Assembly: GCA_947311845.1 (NCBI GenBank)
Contig: CAMZMU010000111.1
Span: 13,336,006-13,400,005 of the forward strand
From: Poa pratensis
Taxonomy: Eukaryota; Streptophyta; Magnoliopsida; Poales; Poaceae
Length of the DNA stretch: 64,000 bases
Direction: 5' to 3'
A program made the position numbers and the translations under genes. The notes beneath the pieces are model-generated. The model was given only the letters and a program-made list of their open reading frames with translations, did no database searches and had not been told where the DNA came from. Numbering within the stretch: the first letter of the stretch is position 1; the number at the start of each line of letters is the position of its first letter. Positions 1 through 10,204 of this stretch are shown here, piece after piece.

Positions 1-752
1 GCATGCAAGATCATAAATAACATATAAGATAGATTGATAATCAACTTGACATAGTATTCAATATTCATCGGATCCCAGCAAACACAACATGTAGCATTAC
101 AATAAGATGATCTTGATCATGATAGGCAGCTCACAAGATCTAAACATGATAGCATAAAGTGGAGAGACAACCATCTAGCTACTGCTATGGACCCGTAGTC
201 CAAGGATGAACTACTCACGCATCACTCCGGAGGCAGGCATGGTGATGTAGAGCCCTCCGGTGATGATTCCCCTCTCCGGCAGGGTGCCGGGAAGAGCTTC
301 TGAACCCTCCCGAGCTAGGGTTGAGACGGCGGCGTCTCTGGAACTTTTCGTGGATAATGGCTCGGGTATTTAGGGTTTTCGCGTCGGGATAATATAGGCG
401 AAAGGGCGGCGGCTGGAGCACCGAGGGCCCACACCACCCCACGGCGCGGCAGGGGGGCCCGCGCGCCCCATGGTGTGGCTGCCTCCTGGCTCCGTCTCTC
501 CTTTGGACTCCGTGTACGTGTTGGAAAAATAGGAGGTTCTGTCCAAGTTTCGTCCAATTCCGAGAATATTTCCAGACTAGCTTTTCTGGAATACAAAAAC
601 AGCAGAAAACAGGAACTGGCACTGTGGCATCTTGTTAATAGGTTAGTCCCAGAAAATGCATAAAAATGCTATGAAGTGTATATAAAACATGTAACAATTG
701 GTATAATATCAACATGGAACATCAGAAATTATAGATACGTTTGAGACGTATC
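1..752 (-). repeat. 3' LTR of Athila copy 1, truncated by window edge
   Basis: Corresponds to 6397-7160 with few differences. On the minus strand the LTR begins TGATACGTCTCAAACG at 752. The part that would match 5604-6396 lies outside the window. The open frames inside it (for example 215-622) also occur in the other LTR and are not genes. Confidence 0.92.
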
Positions 753-3322
753 AAGCATCCCCAAGCTTAGTTCTACTCGTCCTCGAGTAGGTAAAACGAT
801 AAAAACAAAATAATTTCTGAGGTGACATGCTACAATCATAATCTTGATCAAATAGTATTGTAAAGCACATGTTATGAATGAAGTGATCCAGGTCAATGGT
901 CTATAGTTTGCTAGCAAGTAGATAATGAGCAAACAACTGAATCATATAAGCAAAAACTTTTCATGAATAGTACTTTCGAGACAAGCATCAAAGAGTTTTG
1001 CATAAGAGTTAACTCATAAAGCAATAGATTCTAAGTAAAAGGTATTTAACCAACACAAAGGAAGATTTAAGCTTCAGCAATTGCTTTCAACTTTCAACAT
1101 ATATATCTCATGGATATTTGTCAACACAAAGCAATATAATAAGTGCAATATACAGCATATAAAAATTGTTGCACCAAAGTTGACACTAGTGTTTGCTTCT
1201 GAGATAGAAAGAAGTAGGAAAACTGACTCAACATAAAAGTAAAAGAAAGGCCCTTCGCAGAGGGAAGCAGGGATTAAATCATGTGCTAGAGCTTTTTAAG
1301 TTTTTGAAATCATATAGAGAGTAAAAATAAGTTTTGGAGGTGTTTGTTAATTGTCAACGAATCAGAAAATGGAAAGTACAATATGACCCCTGCCAACCAG
1401 ACTTTTAAGAGCGGCTCCCATGAAGGACGTTATTTCTACCAGCAAGGCAGATCATCCCTCTTTCTCTTTTGTTTACACATGCAGATATTTCACTGTTTGT
1501 CATTGCTTGACTGATAAATCAGGGCAAAAATGTGAAGAGAATTAAGCGGTTAAAGTTGTAATTAATTGGGACTGGGCACCCCATTTGCCAGCTCTTTTTG
1601 CAAAATTAATGGATAAGCGGATGTATATGCCGCTAGTCCGGTGGTAAAGTCTGTTTGACAGTTGACATAAAGACATCCACCCCGTCCTCATGAGCTTGGT
1701 AAACATTGACACAAAAAGGAGTAATAAAGTTTTGAATAGTTTAAAGGTAGCACATGAAAAATTTACTTGGAATGGCAAGGAAATACCACATATAGGTAGT
1801 TATGGTGGACACAGATGGCATGGATTTTGGCTCAAGGTTTTGGATGCACGAGAAGCATTCCCTCTCAGTACAGAGTTTAGGCTAGCAAGGTTATTTGAAG
1901 CAAACACAGGATATCAACCGACACAGCAAGACTTATATGAAAACATATTGCAAGCATTATAAGACTCTACACTGTCTTCCTTGTTAACCAAACCCTTTTA
2001 CTAGAAAATATCTAGACCTTAGAGATACCAATCATGCAAACCAAATTTCAACGAGCTTTACGGTAGTTCTTCATTAATAGGTTTTAACTACATGATACAA
2101 AAGCTTAAACATGAACTACTTGATAACTCAAAACAATTGACAAGTATCAAATTATCCAATACAGTGATCTACAAGAATATGTAAGCTTTTTCCATTATAC
2201 CATCTACCACATGCAACATTTTCTGTTCCAACCAAACACCAATCAATTTATTTCAACATAAACTCTCCAAACAATTATAAGTGAAGCAAGAGAGTACTTT
2301 CTTTAAAAGAACTAACAGCTCTGAATAAGAGATGCATGAAAAACAGGAGCTAAAAGCATAGCAATAGCTAGATAAGAATACTCAACAAGTATAAGTGAAG
2401 AATAGGAGTATTCATATGAAAAAGCGGAGCGTGTCTCTCTCCCAATCAAGAATGCTAGGGTCCAATCAAGTTGACCATAAAAAAAAAAAATGAAAATAAA
2501 AGCACACAGACGCTCCAAGTAAAGCACATATGATGTGAAAGAATTAAAATATAGTTTCACTAGAGATGACCTGATAAGTTGCTGATGAAGAAGGGGATGC
2601 CTTGGGCATCCCCAAGCTTAGACGCTTGAGTCTTCTTGAAATATGCTGGGGTGATCCATGGGAGCATCCCCAAGCTTAAGCTCTTCACTCTTCTTGATCA
2701 CATTATATCATCCTTCTCTCTTGACCCTTGAAAACTTCCGCCACACCAAACTCAGAGTAATTCTCATTAGAGGGTTAGTGCACAATCAAAAACTCACATG
2801 TTCTATAAGGACACAAACATGACCGTTACTTTTAACATTAGCTACTGCCACTGATGTTATGTGAAGCTCTTCACCCTAAAAAAGAATTCCACTCAACACT
2901 AGTAAAAGAGAGAATGCGAAAAATAAAAGACAGAATCTGTCTAAACAGAACAGTCCGTAAAGACGAATTTTTTCGAGGCACTTACGTTGCTCAGATCGAA
3001 AAACTTTAAACTAACGAAAGATGCGTACATATCTGAGGATCACGCACAAAAATTTGCAGATTTAAATAATTTTTCTGTGATTTTACAGAAAAAACGGTGA
3101 ACAGCAGAAATCTGTTCCTGCGCAGAAATCCAAATCTAGCATCATCTTCCTATTAGAGGCAATACTTGGCACAACAATGCGATAAAATAAAGATACAAAG
3201 GAATTGTTACAGAAGTAAACAACTCCTTGACTCAAAAAGAAAAATTGCAGAAATAAAATAATGGGTTGTCTCCCATAAGCGCTTTTCTTTAACGCCTTTC
3301 AGCTAGGCGCAGAAAGTAAGAA
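753..3322 (-). other. Non-coding 3' internal region of Athila copy 1, with polypurine tract
   Basis: About 2.6 kb between the protease frame and the 3' LTR, without a convincing ORF. On the minus strand it ends in the purine-rich AAGCTTGGGGATGC directly before the LTR, the expected plus-strand primer. The same phrase occurs twice more near 2600-2680. Most of the region is collinear with 46430-48837 of copy 2, so it is a conserved part of the family. Confidence 0.75.
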
Positions 3323-4015
3323 TCAAGTGTTTCCAAGTGATGAAGCATCAACAGAATAATTTGCTCTAACAATAGAATCAAAAGGTAACTTCATCTTCTT
3401 TCTAGGGAAGTGTTCCATACCTTTCTTGAGTGGGAATTGATATTTAATATTCCCCTCTCTCATATCAATAATAGCACCAACAGTTCTAAGAAAAGGTCTT
3501 CCCAAAACAATAGGACAAGAAGCATTGCATTCAATATCCAAAACAACAAAATCAACGGGGACAAGGTTATTGTTAACCATTATAAAAACATCATCAACTC
3601 TCCCCAAAGGTTTCTTTATAGTATTATCAGCAAGGTGAACATCCAAATAACAGTGTTCCAAAGGTGCTAAATCAAGCATATCATAGAGTTTCTTAGGCAT
3701 AACAGAAATACTAGCACCAAGATCACATAAAGCATTGCAATCAAAATCATTCACCTTCATTTTAATGATGGGCTCCCAACCATCTTCTAACTTCCTAGGG
3801 ATAGAAGCTTCATGTTTTAATTTCTCTTCCCTAACTTGCATGAGAGCATTAGTAATATGTTTAGTAAAAGCCATGTTTATAGCACTAGCATTAGGACTTC
3901 TAGCTAGCTTTTGCAAGAACTTAATTACTTCAGAAATATTGCAACCATCAAAATCAAAATCATTATTATCAAAGTAATGGGACCATTGTCTCCCATATTC
4001 GAAAAATTTCAGCAC
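3323..4015 (-). CDS. Retropepsin-like aspartic protease domain (Athila pol remnant)
   Basis: A 230-codon minus-strand frame. It contains the retroviral-type aspartic protease signature: a catalytic loop read as CDLGASISVMP (here D-L-G-A-S in place of the common D-T/S-G-A), then a hydrophobic block ending in IVLGRPFLRT, the second conserved protease motif. In LTR retrotransposons this enzyme cuts the gag-pol polyprotein. No reverse transcriptase follows; the frame ends and non-coding DNA begins. It lies downstream of gag in the element's orientation and was probably once continuous with it; intervening breaks at 4016-4135 separate the frames. The assignment as protease is firm; activity is unlikely to be independent of a helper element. 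Confidence 0.8.
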   Translation of the reverse strand: MLKFFEYGRQWSHYFDNNDFDFDGCNISEVIKFLQKLARSPNASAINMAFTKHITNALMQVREEKLKHEASIPRKLEDGWEPIIKMKVNDFDCNALCDLGASISVMPKKLYDMLDLAPLEHCYLDVHLADNTIKKPLGRVDDVFIMVNNNLVPVDFVVLDIECNASCPIVLGRPFLRTVGAIIDMREGNIKYQFPLKKGMEHFPRKKMKLPFDSIVRANYSVDASSLGNT

Positions 4016-4135
4016 TTTTATCAGGAACAGTTTCAGTGTTTTCAGGCAATTTTAAACGTTTTGCAACAGAAGTAGAGACATTGCCAACACCAATTACTTT
4101 ACCATTGATAGTAGGAGGTTTGTTAACACTTGAGT

Positions 4136-4438
4136 TTAAGCATTTTCAGTAGTAGTAATAGTATAAACTCTAGCAATACTATTCTTTTTAGCAATTTCAT
4201 CCTCTCTTGCCCACCTAGCATGTAAATCAGCTAACATCCTCACATTATTATCAATTTTAACTTGTATAGCATTGAGAGTTTTGCTCTCTTTAACATCATG
4301 AGGCATAGTTTTAATTTTTAACAAATCAACATCAAGAGCAAGACTATCAACTTTAGAGGCAAGAACATCAATTTTCCCAAACTTTTCCTCAACAGATTTA
4401 TTGAAAGCAGTTTGTGTACTAATAAAATCCTTAAGCAT
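4136..4438 (-). CDS. Athila gag C-terminal segment
   Basis: A 100-codon minus-strand frame rich in charged and helical residues (it reads MLKDFISTQTAFNKSVEEK and on), typical of the coiled-coil region that follows the core gag domain in Athila elements. It continues the gag of 4515-5276 after two apparent single-base losses at about 4534 and 4517; between them the reading passes through an Asn/Tyr/Gly-rich linker. It has no function apart from gag. Confidence 0.6.
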   Translation of the reverse strand: MLKDFISTQTAFNKSVEEKFGKIDVLASKVDSLALDVDLLKIKTMPHDVKESKTLNAIQVKIDNNVRMLADLHARWAREDEIAKKNSIARVYTITTTENA

Positions 4439-4514
4439 GACTTCAAGATCAGAGGGTACACTCTTATTATTGTTGTAGGAATTACCATAAGAATTAACAT
4501 AACCATTGCCACTA

Positions 4515-5276
4515 TTAAAGGATAGGGCTTATAATTGTATTACCAAAATTATTCCTATAAGCATTGTTGTTGAAGTTATTATTTTTAATGAAGTTCACAT
4601 CAACATGCTCTTCTTGAGCAACCAAAGAAGCTAAAGGAACATTATTTGGATCAACATGCATTTTTCCATTTGTAAGCATAGACATAATAGTATCAATCTT
4701 ATCACTCAAGGAAGAGGTTTCTTCAACAGAATTTACCTTCTTACCTTGTGGAGCTCTTTCGGTGTGCCATTCAGAATAATTTATCATCATATCATCAAGA
4801 AGCTTTGTTGCAGCACCCAAAGTGATGGACATAAAGGTACCTCCAGAGGCCGAATCCAATAGGTTTCTTGAAGAAAAATTTAGTCCTGCATAAAAGGTTT
4901 GGATGATCATCCAAGCAGTCAGTCCATGGGTGGGACAATTCTTTACCAATGATTTCATTCTCTCCCAAGCTTGAGCAACATGCTCATTATCAAATTGTTT
5001 GAAATTCATAATGCTACTTCTCAAAGATATAATCTTAGCAGGAGGATAATATTTTCCTATGAAAGCATCTTTGCATTTAGTCCATGAATCAATACTATTT
5101 CTAGTCAAAGATAGCAACCATTCTTTAGCACGTCCTCTCAAAGAGAAAGGAAAAAGTTTCAGTTTAATAATATCACCATCTACTTCCTTATACTTTTGCA
5201 TCTCACAAAGTTCAACAAAATTATTAAGGTGAGCAGCAGCATCATCAGTACTAACACCAGAGAATTGCTCTTTCAT
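4515..5276 (-). CDS. Athila gag core (retrotransposon gag domain)
   Basis: A 253-codon minus-strand frame starting at an ATG at 5276. It carries the retrotransposon gag core: the segment with LRGRAKEWLLSL and the pattern W-x-x-x-K-D-A-F-x-x-K-Y-Y-P-P near residues 45-80, then the Athila-type stretch FYAGLNFSSRNLLDSASGG around residues 128-146. Gag forms the virus-like particle that packages element RNA. The Asn-rich end (FIKNNNFNNNAYRNNFGN) leads into a broken linker. The frame is open and well preserved, so the copy is fairly young or recently active in trans. Confidence 0.85.
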   Translation of the reverse strand: MKEQFSGVSTDDAAAHLNNFVELCEMQKYKEVDGDIIKLKLFPFSLRGRAKEWLLSLTRNSIDSWTKCKDAFIGKYYPPAKIISLRSSIMNFKQFDNEHVAQAWERMKSLVKNCPTHGLTAWMIIQTFYAGLNFSSRNLLDSASGGTFMSITLGAATKLLDDMMINYSEWHTERAPQGKKVNSVEETSSLSDKIDTIMSMLTNGKMHVDPNNVPLASLVAQEEHVDVNFIKNNNFNNNAYRNNFGNTIISPIL

Positions 5277-5575
5277 AACAAGATTTAAAAGTGCAGGTTT
5301 AATTTCATAGAATTCTGCTTAGAAGCAGGTGGAGCAATAGGTGTACTAATGAAATCATTGTTGTTCGTGCTAGTGAAATCACACAACTTAGTGTTCTCAG
5401 GGTACTCATTTTAGCAAAATTAAAACAAAACAAAATAACAATTCGAATAAGTAACTAATTTTTTTGTGTTTTTGATAAATAAAGCAAACAAGACAAGATA
5501 AAAATAAACTAAGCAAGACAATAACAAAGTAAAGAGATTGGAAGCGTGAAACTCCCCTTGCAGAAATCCTCTTGC

Positions 5576-5593
5576 TCCCCGGCAACGGCGCCA
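5576..5593 (-). other. Primer-binding site (tRNA-Asp) of Athila copy 1
   Basis: On the minus strand the 18 bases TGGCGCCGTTGCCGGGGA complement the 3' end of tRNA-Asp. They lie ten bases inside the 5' LTR end at 5604, where minus-strand DNA synthesis would start. Confidence 0.85.
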
Positions 5594-5603
5594 GAAAAAT
5601 GCT

Positions 5604-7160
5604 TGATGACGTGGATCACACGTTCGTTGGGAGACCCCAAGAGGAAGGTATGAAGCAGTGTAGCAGCAGTTTCCCTCAGTATGAAACCAAGGTTTAATCG
5701 AACCAGTAGGAGTAAGAAATCACTTCTGAAGGTTGTCAGTGGCGCGCTGACGTGGAACCTGCACACAACACAATCAAACTACTTTGCCCCAACGAAACAG
5801 TGAGGTTGTCAATCTCACCGGCTTGCTGAAAACAAAGGATTAAACGTATGGTGTGGAAAACAGTAGTAAATTGCAGAGAATGAAAAGGAACAATGATTGC
5901 AGTTGGTTGTATTATCAGTGTAAAAGAATGGACCGGGGTCCACAGTTCACTAGTGGTGTCTCTCCATAAAAGATAACTAACATGCTGGGTGAACAAATTA
6001 CAGCTGGGCAATTGACAAAATATTGAGCGCATGACAATGCATATATATGACATGATGATTACTATGATATTCATTGGGCATTACAAAATACATAGACCGT
6101 TATCCAACAGCGTCTATGACTAATAATCCACCTCAGGTTGTCATCCGAGTTCCCCGTTGGTATTAAGTTGCAAGCAACGGATAATTGCATTAAGTAATGT
6201 GCGTAATGTAAACAATACAATTATCCTTAGACAAAGCATTGCTGTTTTATCCCTAGTGGCAACAGCACATCCACAATCTTAGAAGTTGCTGTCACTCTCC
6301 CAGATTACCGGAGGCATGAACCCACTATCTAGCATAAATACTCCTCTTGGAGTTACAAGCATCTACTTGGCCAAAGCATCTACTAGTAACGGAAAGCATG
6401 CAAGATCATAAATAACATATAAGATAGATTGATAATCAACTTGACATAGTATTCAATATTCATCGGATCCCAGCAAACACAACATGTAGCATTACAATAA
6501 GATGATCTTGATCATGATAGGCAGCTCACAAGATCTAAACATGATAGCATAAGGAGGAGAGACAACCATCTAGCTACTGCTATGGACCCGTAGTCCAAGG
6601 ATGAACTACTCACGCATCACTCCGGAGGCAGGCATGGTGATGTAGAGCCCTCCGGTGATGATTCCCCTCTCCGGCAGGGTGCCGGGAAGAGCTTCTGAAC
6701 CCTCCCGAGCTAGGGTTGACGACGGCGGCGTCTCTGGAACTTTTCGTGGATAATGGCTCGGGTATTTAGGGTTTTCGCGTCGGGGGATTATATAGGCGAA
6801 AGGGCGGCGGCTGGAGGCACCCGAGGGGCCCACACCACCCCACGGCGCGGCAGGAGGGGGCCCGCGCCGCCCCATGGTGTGGCTGCCTCCTAGGTCTCTC
6901 CGTCTCTCCTTTGGACTCCGTGTACGTGTTGGAAAAATAGGAGGTCCTGTCCAAGTTTCGTCCAATTCCGAGAATATTTCCAGACAGCTTTTCTGGAATA
7001 CAAAAACAGCAGAAAACAGGAACTGACACTGTGGCATCTTGTTAATAGGTTAGTCCCAGAAAATGCATAAAAATGCTATGAAGTGTATATAAAACATGTA
7101 CCAATTGGTATAATATAAACATGGAACATCAGAAATTATAGATATGTTTGAGACGTAGCA
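5604..7160 (-). repeat. 5' LTR of Athila copy 1 (complete, about 1557 bp)
   Basis: Bounded on the minus strand by TGCTACGTCTC at 7160 (TGATACGTCTC in the sister LTR) and by ATCA at 5604, with the primer-binding site beyond. The first bases differ between the two LTRs (TGCTACG against TGATACG), so some point changes have accumulated since insertion. Confidence 0.9.
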
Positions 7161-8349
7161 GCCTACCATATGTCTAGCCCAACCCTTCAGGTGTTTACGC
7201 AATGCGCTTATTTTATTATTCCACCTTTGGATTGGAGTAAGACCCGGCACCGGCCGTTCCCACACCATCTTAACCATTTCGAAAAAACCTTCCCAATGTA
7301 ACCAACCCAATTCAAATTTGAATTGGTGTTTACAAGATGGATTAGGTGTTCCCGTGGTTAGAAGTATGGTGCATGATCTGACAATGCCTCGATACGTTCG
7401 AGGATCCGTACTGACACCATTGGGTATTTAATTTCCCAATCCGAGTCCATCAATACACGGTCCAACTTTTCGTATGTTGGCTCTGGGAGGGTATTAGCCC
7501 AAGTGTATTGCCTCCCAATCATCGAAACCTCTCTTAGACTAAGACTATCAATTACAGCGTTGAAGAAGAGAGGCGAACGGTTGTCAAATCTGCCTCTACT
7601 ATTCTCATGAGGGAACCTTAGCAAGTTAAAATCACCACCTATAATTATAGGATATGGATTATCCTTTACCAGGTTAACCAGCTCTCTGAGAAAAGCAGTC
7701 TTATACTCATCTTGGGCAGCACCATACACAGCGACAAGACTCCATGTGAAGTTGTCGGCTTTGTTACGGATGCGAAACTTAATATGAAAGTCTCCTTCCG
7801 AACTAGCCAATACATCCATGGTTTCTGTTCTGACGCCTAGTAAAATGCCCCCAGATCTGCCACGTGGTGGACGGGACTTCCATGTGAATTCTACCCCACC
7901 AGACAAGCGGTTAAGTAGACTCGCAGAGAAGTCCCGTTTATCAGTTTCGGAAATTCCCATAAAATCCAATCGATGATCCCGGATAGAATCAGCAATACGA
8001 GCATGTTTAGCCAAGTCACGAAGACCTATGCTATTCTCAAATATGTCATTCATCGGGAAATAATTGGAGGTGTGGACAACTTCGCCTTTTTTCATGGCGT
8101 TTTATTATTTTTCTTATGAGAGTCTGCTTTGGACTTGCGGTCAGACGCTTTCAGATCATATAATGAGCTGAGCATCGCCTCGTCTAAGCCACCCTCTGAA
8201 ACATCACCCACTAGATGTGAGAGTAGCTGGACATCAATTGTGTCATGTAGCTCCTCCTCATCCATGTGAGTAGTAAACGACTTACACGAGACTTTTGGGT
8301 TGACTGTTAACCGGTCATATTCCAAATGTCTTAGTGCATTAGTCGACAT
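7161..8349 (-). pseudogene. LINE remnant: ORF1 tail and apurinic endonuclease domain of ORF2
   Basis: Minus-strand remains of a non-LTR retrotransposon. Positions 8092-8349 hold an 85-codon charged frame that looks like the end of the gag-like ORF1. Positions 7358-8095 hold a 245-codon endonuclease (exonuclease-endonuclease-phosphatase fold) with motifs in order: FMGISETDKR, SGGILLGV, VAVYGA, IIGGDFNLLR, RQYTWAN, LDRVLMD and LSDHAPY. The frame then shifts by one base near 7367 and continues (7175-7357) into the linker that precedes reverse transcriptase in plant L1-type LINEs (GLTPIQRWNNKISALR). The reverse transcriptase itself is absent: the Athila 5' LTR begins at 7160. The LINE supplied a nicking endonuclease and is inactive here. 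Confidence 0.85.
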
Positions 8350-8403
8350 AAATTTTTTTTAGGGAATCCATTACTCAAAATCAACCAACAATCTGGTTCG
8401 CTC

Positions 8404-8651
8404 CTAAAAAAGCCCATGGGCGAAATCCTAGGCCCAGGCCCAGGCCCATCCGACCTTCGGGCCTATATTTAAGGCCCAGGCCCACCCATAACAGCAAAAT
8501 CCCATCGGGCTTTCGGACCTCTTCCTTAAAACGTCAATATGCAAAGCCCAGCCCCAGCCCCACGCGACCGTCGGGCCGAAATCTGAGGCCCAGGCCCGGC
8601 CCAGGCCCTGGAATTTCGGGCCAGGCCGGGCCGGGCTTCTCATGGCCAGGT
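8404..8651 (-). repeat. GC-rich GGCCC/GGGCC repeat element, truncated copy
   Basis: A short segment built of repeated GGCCCAGGCCC and GGGCC words. It is related to the fuller copy at 40495-40795, whose two ends are inverted (ACCTGGCCATGGG). Here one end reads CATGGCCAGGT (8641-8651) and the other is missing. The family name is not known to me; the inverted ends suggest a small DNA element. The 71-codon frame inside is an artefact of composition. Confidence 0.6.
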
Positions 8652-9511
8652 ATAGTTGCTAGTACAGTGTGTACTAATCCTCTTCAGGTCCACTTCGATT
8701 CTCTCCCTTGGGATATTTCTATTCCTAGTACTGTAGCTGATAACTATCAACTCAAGGGCTGCCAGATATTTAGTTCTAGCTACAGCTCAGGTGTGCACTG
8801 GAAACTGGTTTGGCTGCTGGTTGCCCCTTCCATCGATGAATGACCATCCAAAATATTTTTGCTATTTAACACTTTACAGTTACAATTTTGACAAACAGAG
8901 GCAAGTAAACTAATAGCATAAGTAGGAAAGAATATTTTACCACATAAATCTCATTAACATAGCCCTTTGAACATTTTGAACCAAAAATATTTTACAGAAG
9001 TAATATGTTGGTTACTTTAATGTAATTGAGTTCCTCTGATTTAAATTAATGTGTAGATGCATGAATATGCAATATGCATGAGATGCATGACAAGAAATGA
9101 AGCTATTTCTATAGTCGTTTCTCTCAACTAGGTCTAAGAATCCGGGTCGTTACAATTAGTTGTACAAACCACTTAATCTAAACGAAGAACTAAACAAGAC
9201 CATTCGACTTAAACACGGAGAAAGAGAGAGCCATCTTGCGACCTGGTTTATGGCAGTCTTCAACATGGACTTGATGGCTCAGCGACGACGGCACGACAAG
9301 GATGAAATCGTAGCCGGATCTCTCGGATCTCGACGGATAGTTTTGTAAGTGGGCCCAAGTGATTAAACTAGTGATGGGAGAGGCTAAGGGCATGTTCAAT
9401 GGTTGATAGGACTGTCTTATTTTGGTTTCGTCACATAATCGAGATATGTCAATAAAACATGATATACGATGGGCTATGTTTAGTCTTATCTTTATTAACC
9501 ATATATCTCTA
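8652..9511. other. Spacer without a recognised gene
   Basis: Mostly AT-rich. At about 8687-8842 a stretch of some 50 open plus-strand codons follows a splice-acceptor-like CTCTTCAG and ends in TGA. I could not match it to a family; it may be a fragment of an old gene. The rest shows nothing I can name. Confidence 0.4.
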
Positions 9512-9528
9512 AATTTAGGATGAGACAT

Positions 9529-9833
9529 TTTTTTTTTTTTTTTGCGAAACACAGTACAACGCAAGCGCTCATATACACGCGCACACACTCACCCCTATGA
9601 ACGCACGCACGCACACCCTACCCCTATGAGCACCTCCGAGAGACTGAGCCGGCGGGTCGAGTCTTGAGATTGACGAAGTCACCACGGGCGCCTCGCTGTC
9701 GACGGGAACGTCGCCTCCCACTGAAGAATATTCCGCCTTAAATGAGAAACACCAGCGTCAAACCTGGGGTTTGAACTCTGGTGGGCTGGGGGTACAACCA
9801 CCCACCTAACCATCTTGCCACAGGCAAGTTCTC
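9529..9833 (-). mobile_element. tRNA-derived SINE, copy 1
   Basis: A complete SINE on the minus strand, about 305 bp, with perfect 17-bp target duplications AATTTAGGATGAGACAT at 9512-9528 and 9834-9850. Its head carries RNA polymerase III promoter boxes: TGGCAAGATGG (A box) and AGTTCAAACCC (B box). Its tail ends TGTTTCGC followed by a run of A. The same family occurs at 29659-29955 and 63879-64000. A SINE depends on a partner LINE for its enzymes. Confidence 0.93.
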
Positions 9834-9850
9834 AATTTAGGATGAGACAT

Positions 9851-10110
9851 ATTGAGTTAAGAGATGATCTCTTAGTTAAGAGAAGACAAGACCTTTTTCA
9901 ATCCTCTCCCGCTTCAATCTCAGCAGATATCCTACGTGACAACGTTAATACTATATAATCATTGTACATGCCAATAACAGGTTATGTGTTTTGCGCAACT
10001 AATTAAGTCTTGTTCTTCGTACAAATATTTTTTTTGGCGGTTGAGGCTTTGTGCAACATTTTGACGCGAGTGTAAACAGTAATCTGTGGAACGACGGCTT
10101 CATCTAGACG
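9851..10110. promoter_or_regulatory. Presumed promoter region of the threonyl-tRNA synthetase gene
   Basis: The short spacer between a SINE and the first possible start codon. An AT-rich stretch ACTATATAATC lies near 9950 and could serve as a TATA-like element, about 255 bp before the start at 10205. This is position-based inference only. Confidence 0.3.
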
Positions 10111-10204
10111 ATGAGAGGATATCCAACGGCCAAAGGGCCGAACGCCCGCCACACGCTCCCCCTCCCCCTCCCCGGACCTCGGCGCCGCCCGAGCCCCGAC
10201 CCTA

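Larger units (their letters stand above)
1..7160 (-). mobile_element. Athila-lineage Ty3/gypsy LTR retrotransposon, copy 1 (gag-pro only)
   Basis: This is a minus-strand LTR element cut by the window start. Positions 1-752 repeat almost exactly at 6397-7160, so they are the two LTRs. The 5' LTR is complete (5604-7160) and the 3' LTR runs off the left edge. A primer-binding site matching the 3' end of tRNA-Asp (5576-5593) lies just inside the 5' LTR, and a purine-rich tract lies just inside the 3' LTR. The interior encodes only gag and an aspartic protease. I see no reverse transcriptase, RNase H or integrase, so the element is non-autonomous. The gag style and tRNA-Asp primer fit the Athila lineage; I do not assign a family name with certainty. 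The right end abuts a LINE remnant at 7161. Confidence 0.9.

Noticed and set aside
8428..8643. Gly/Trp/Ala-rich 71-codon frame
   Set aside because: Produced by GGCCC repeat units; the same sequence in the copy at 40495 gives other frames.
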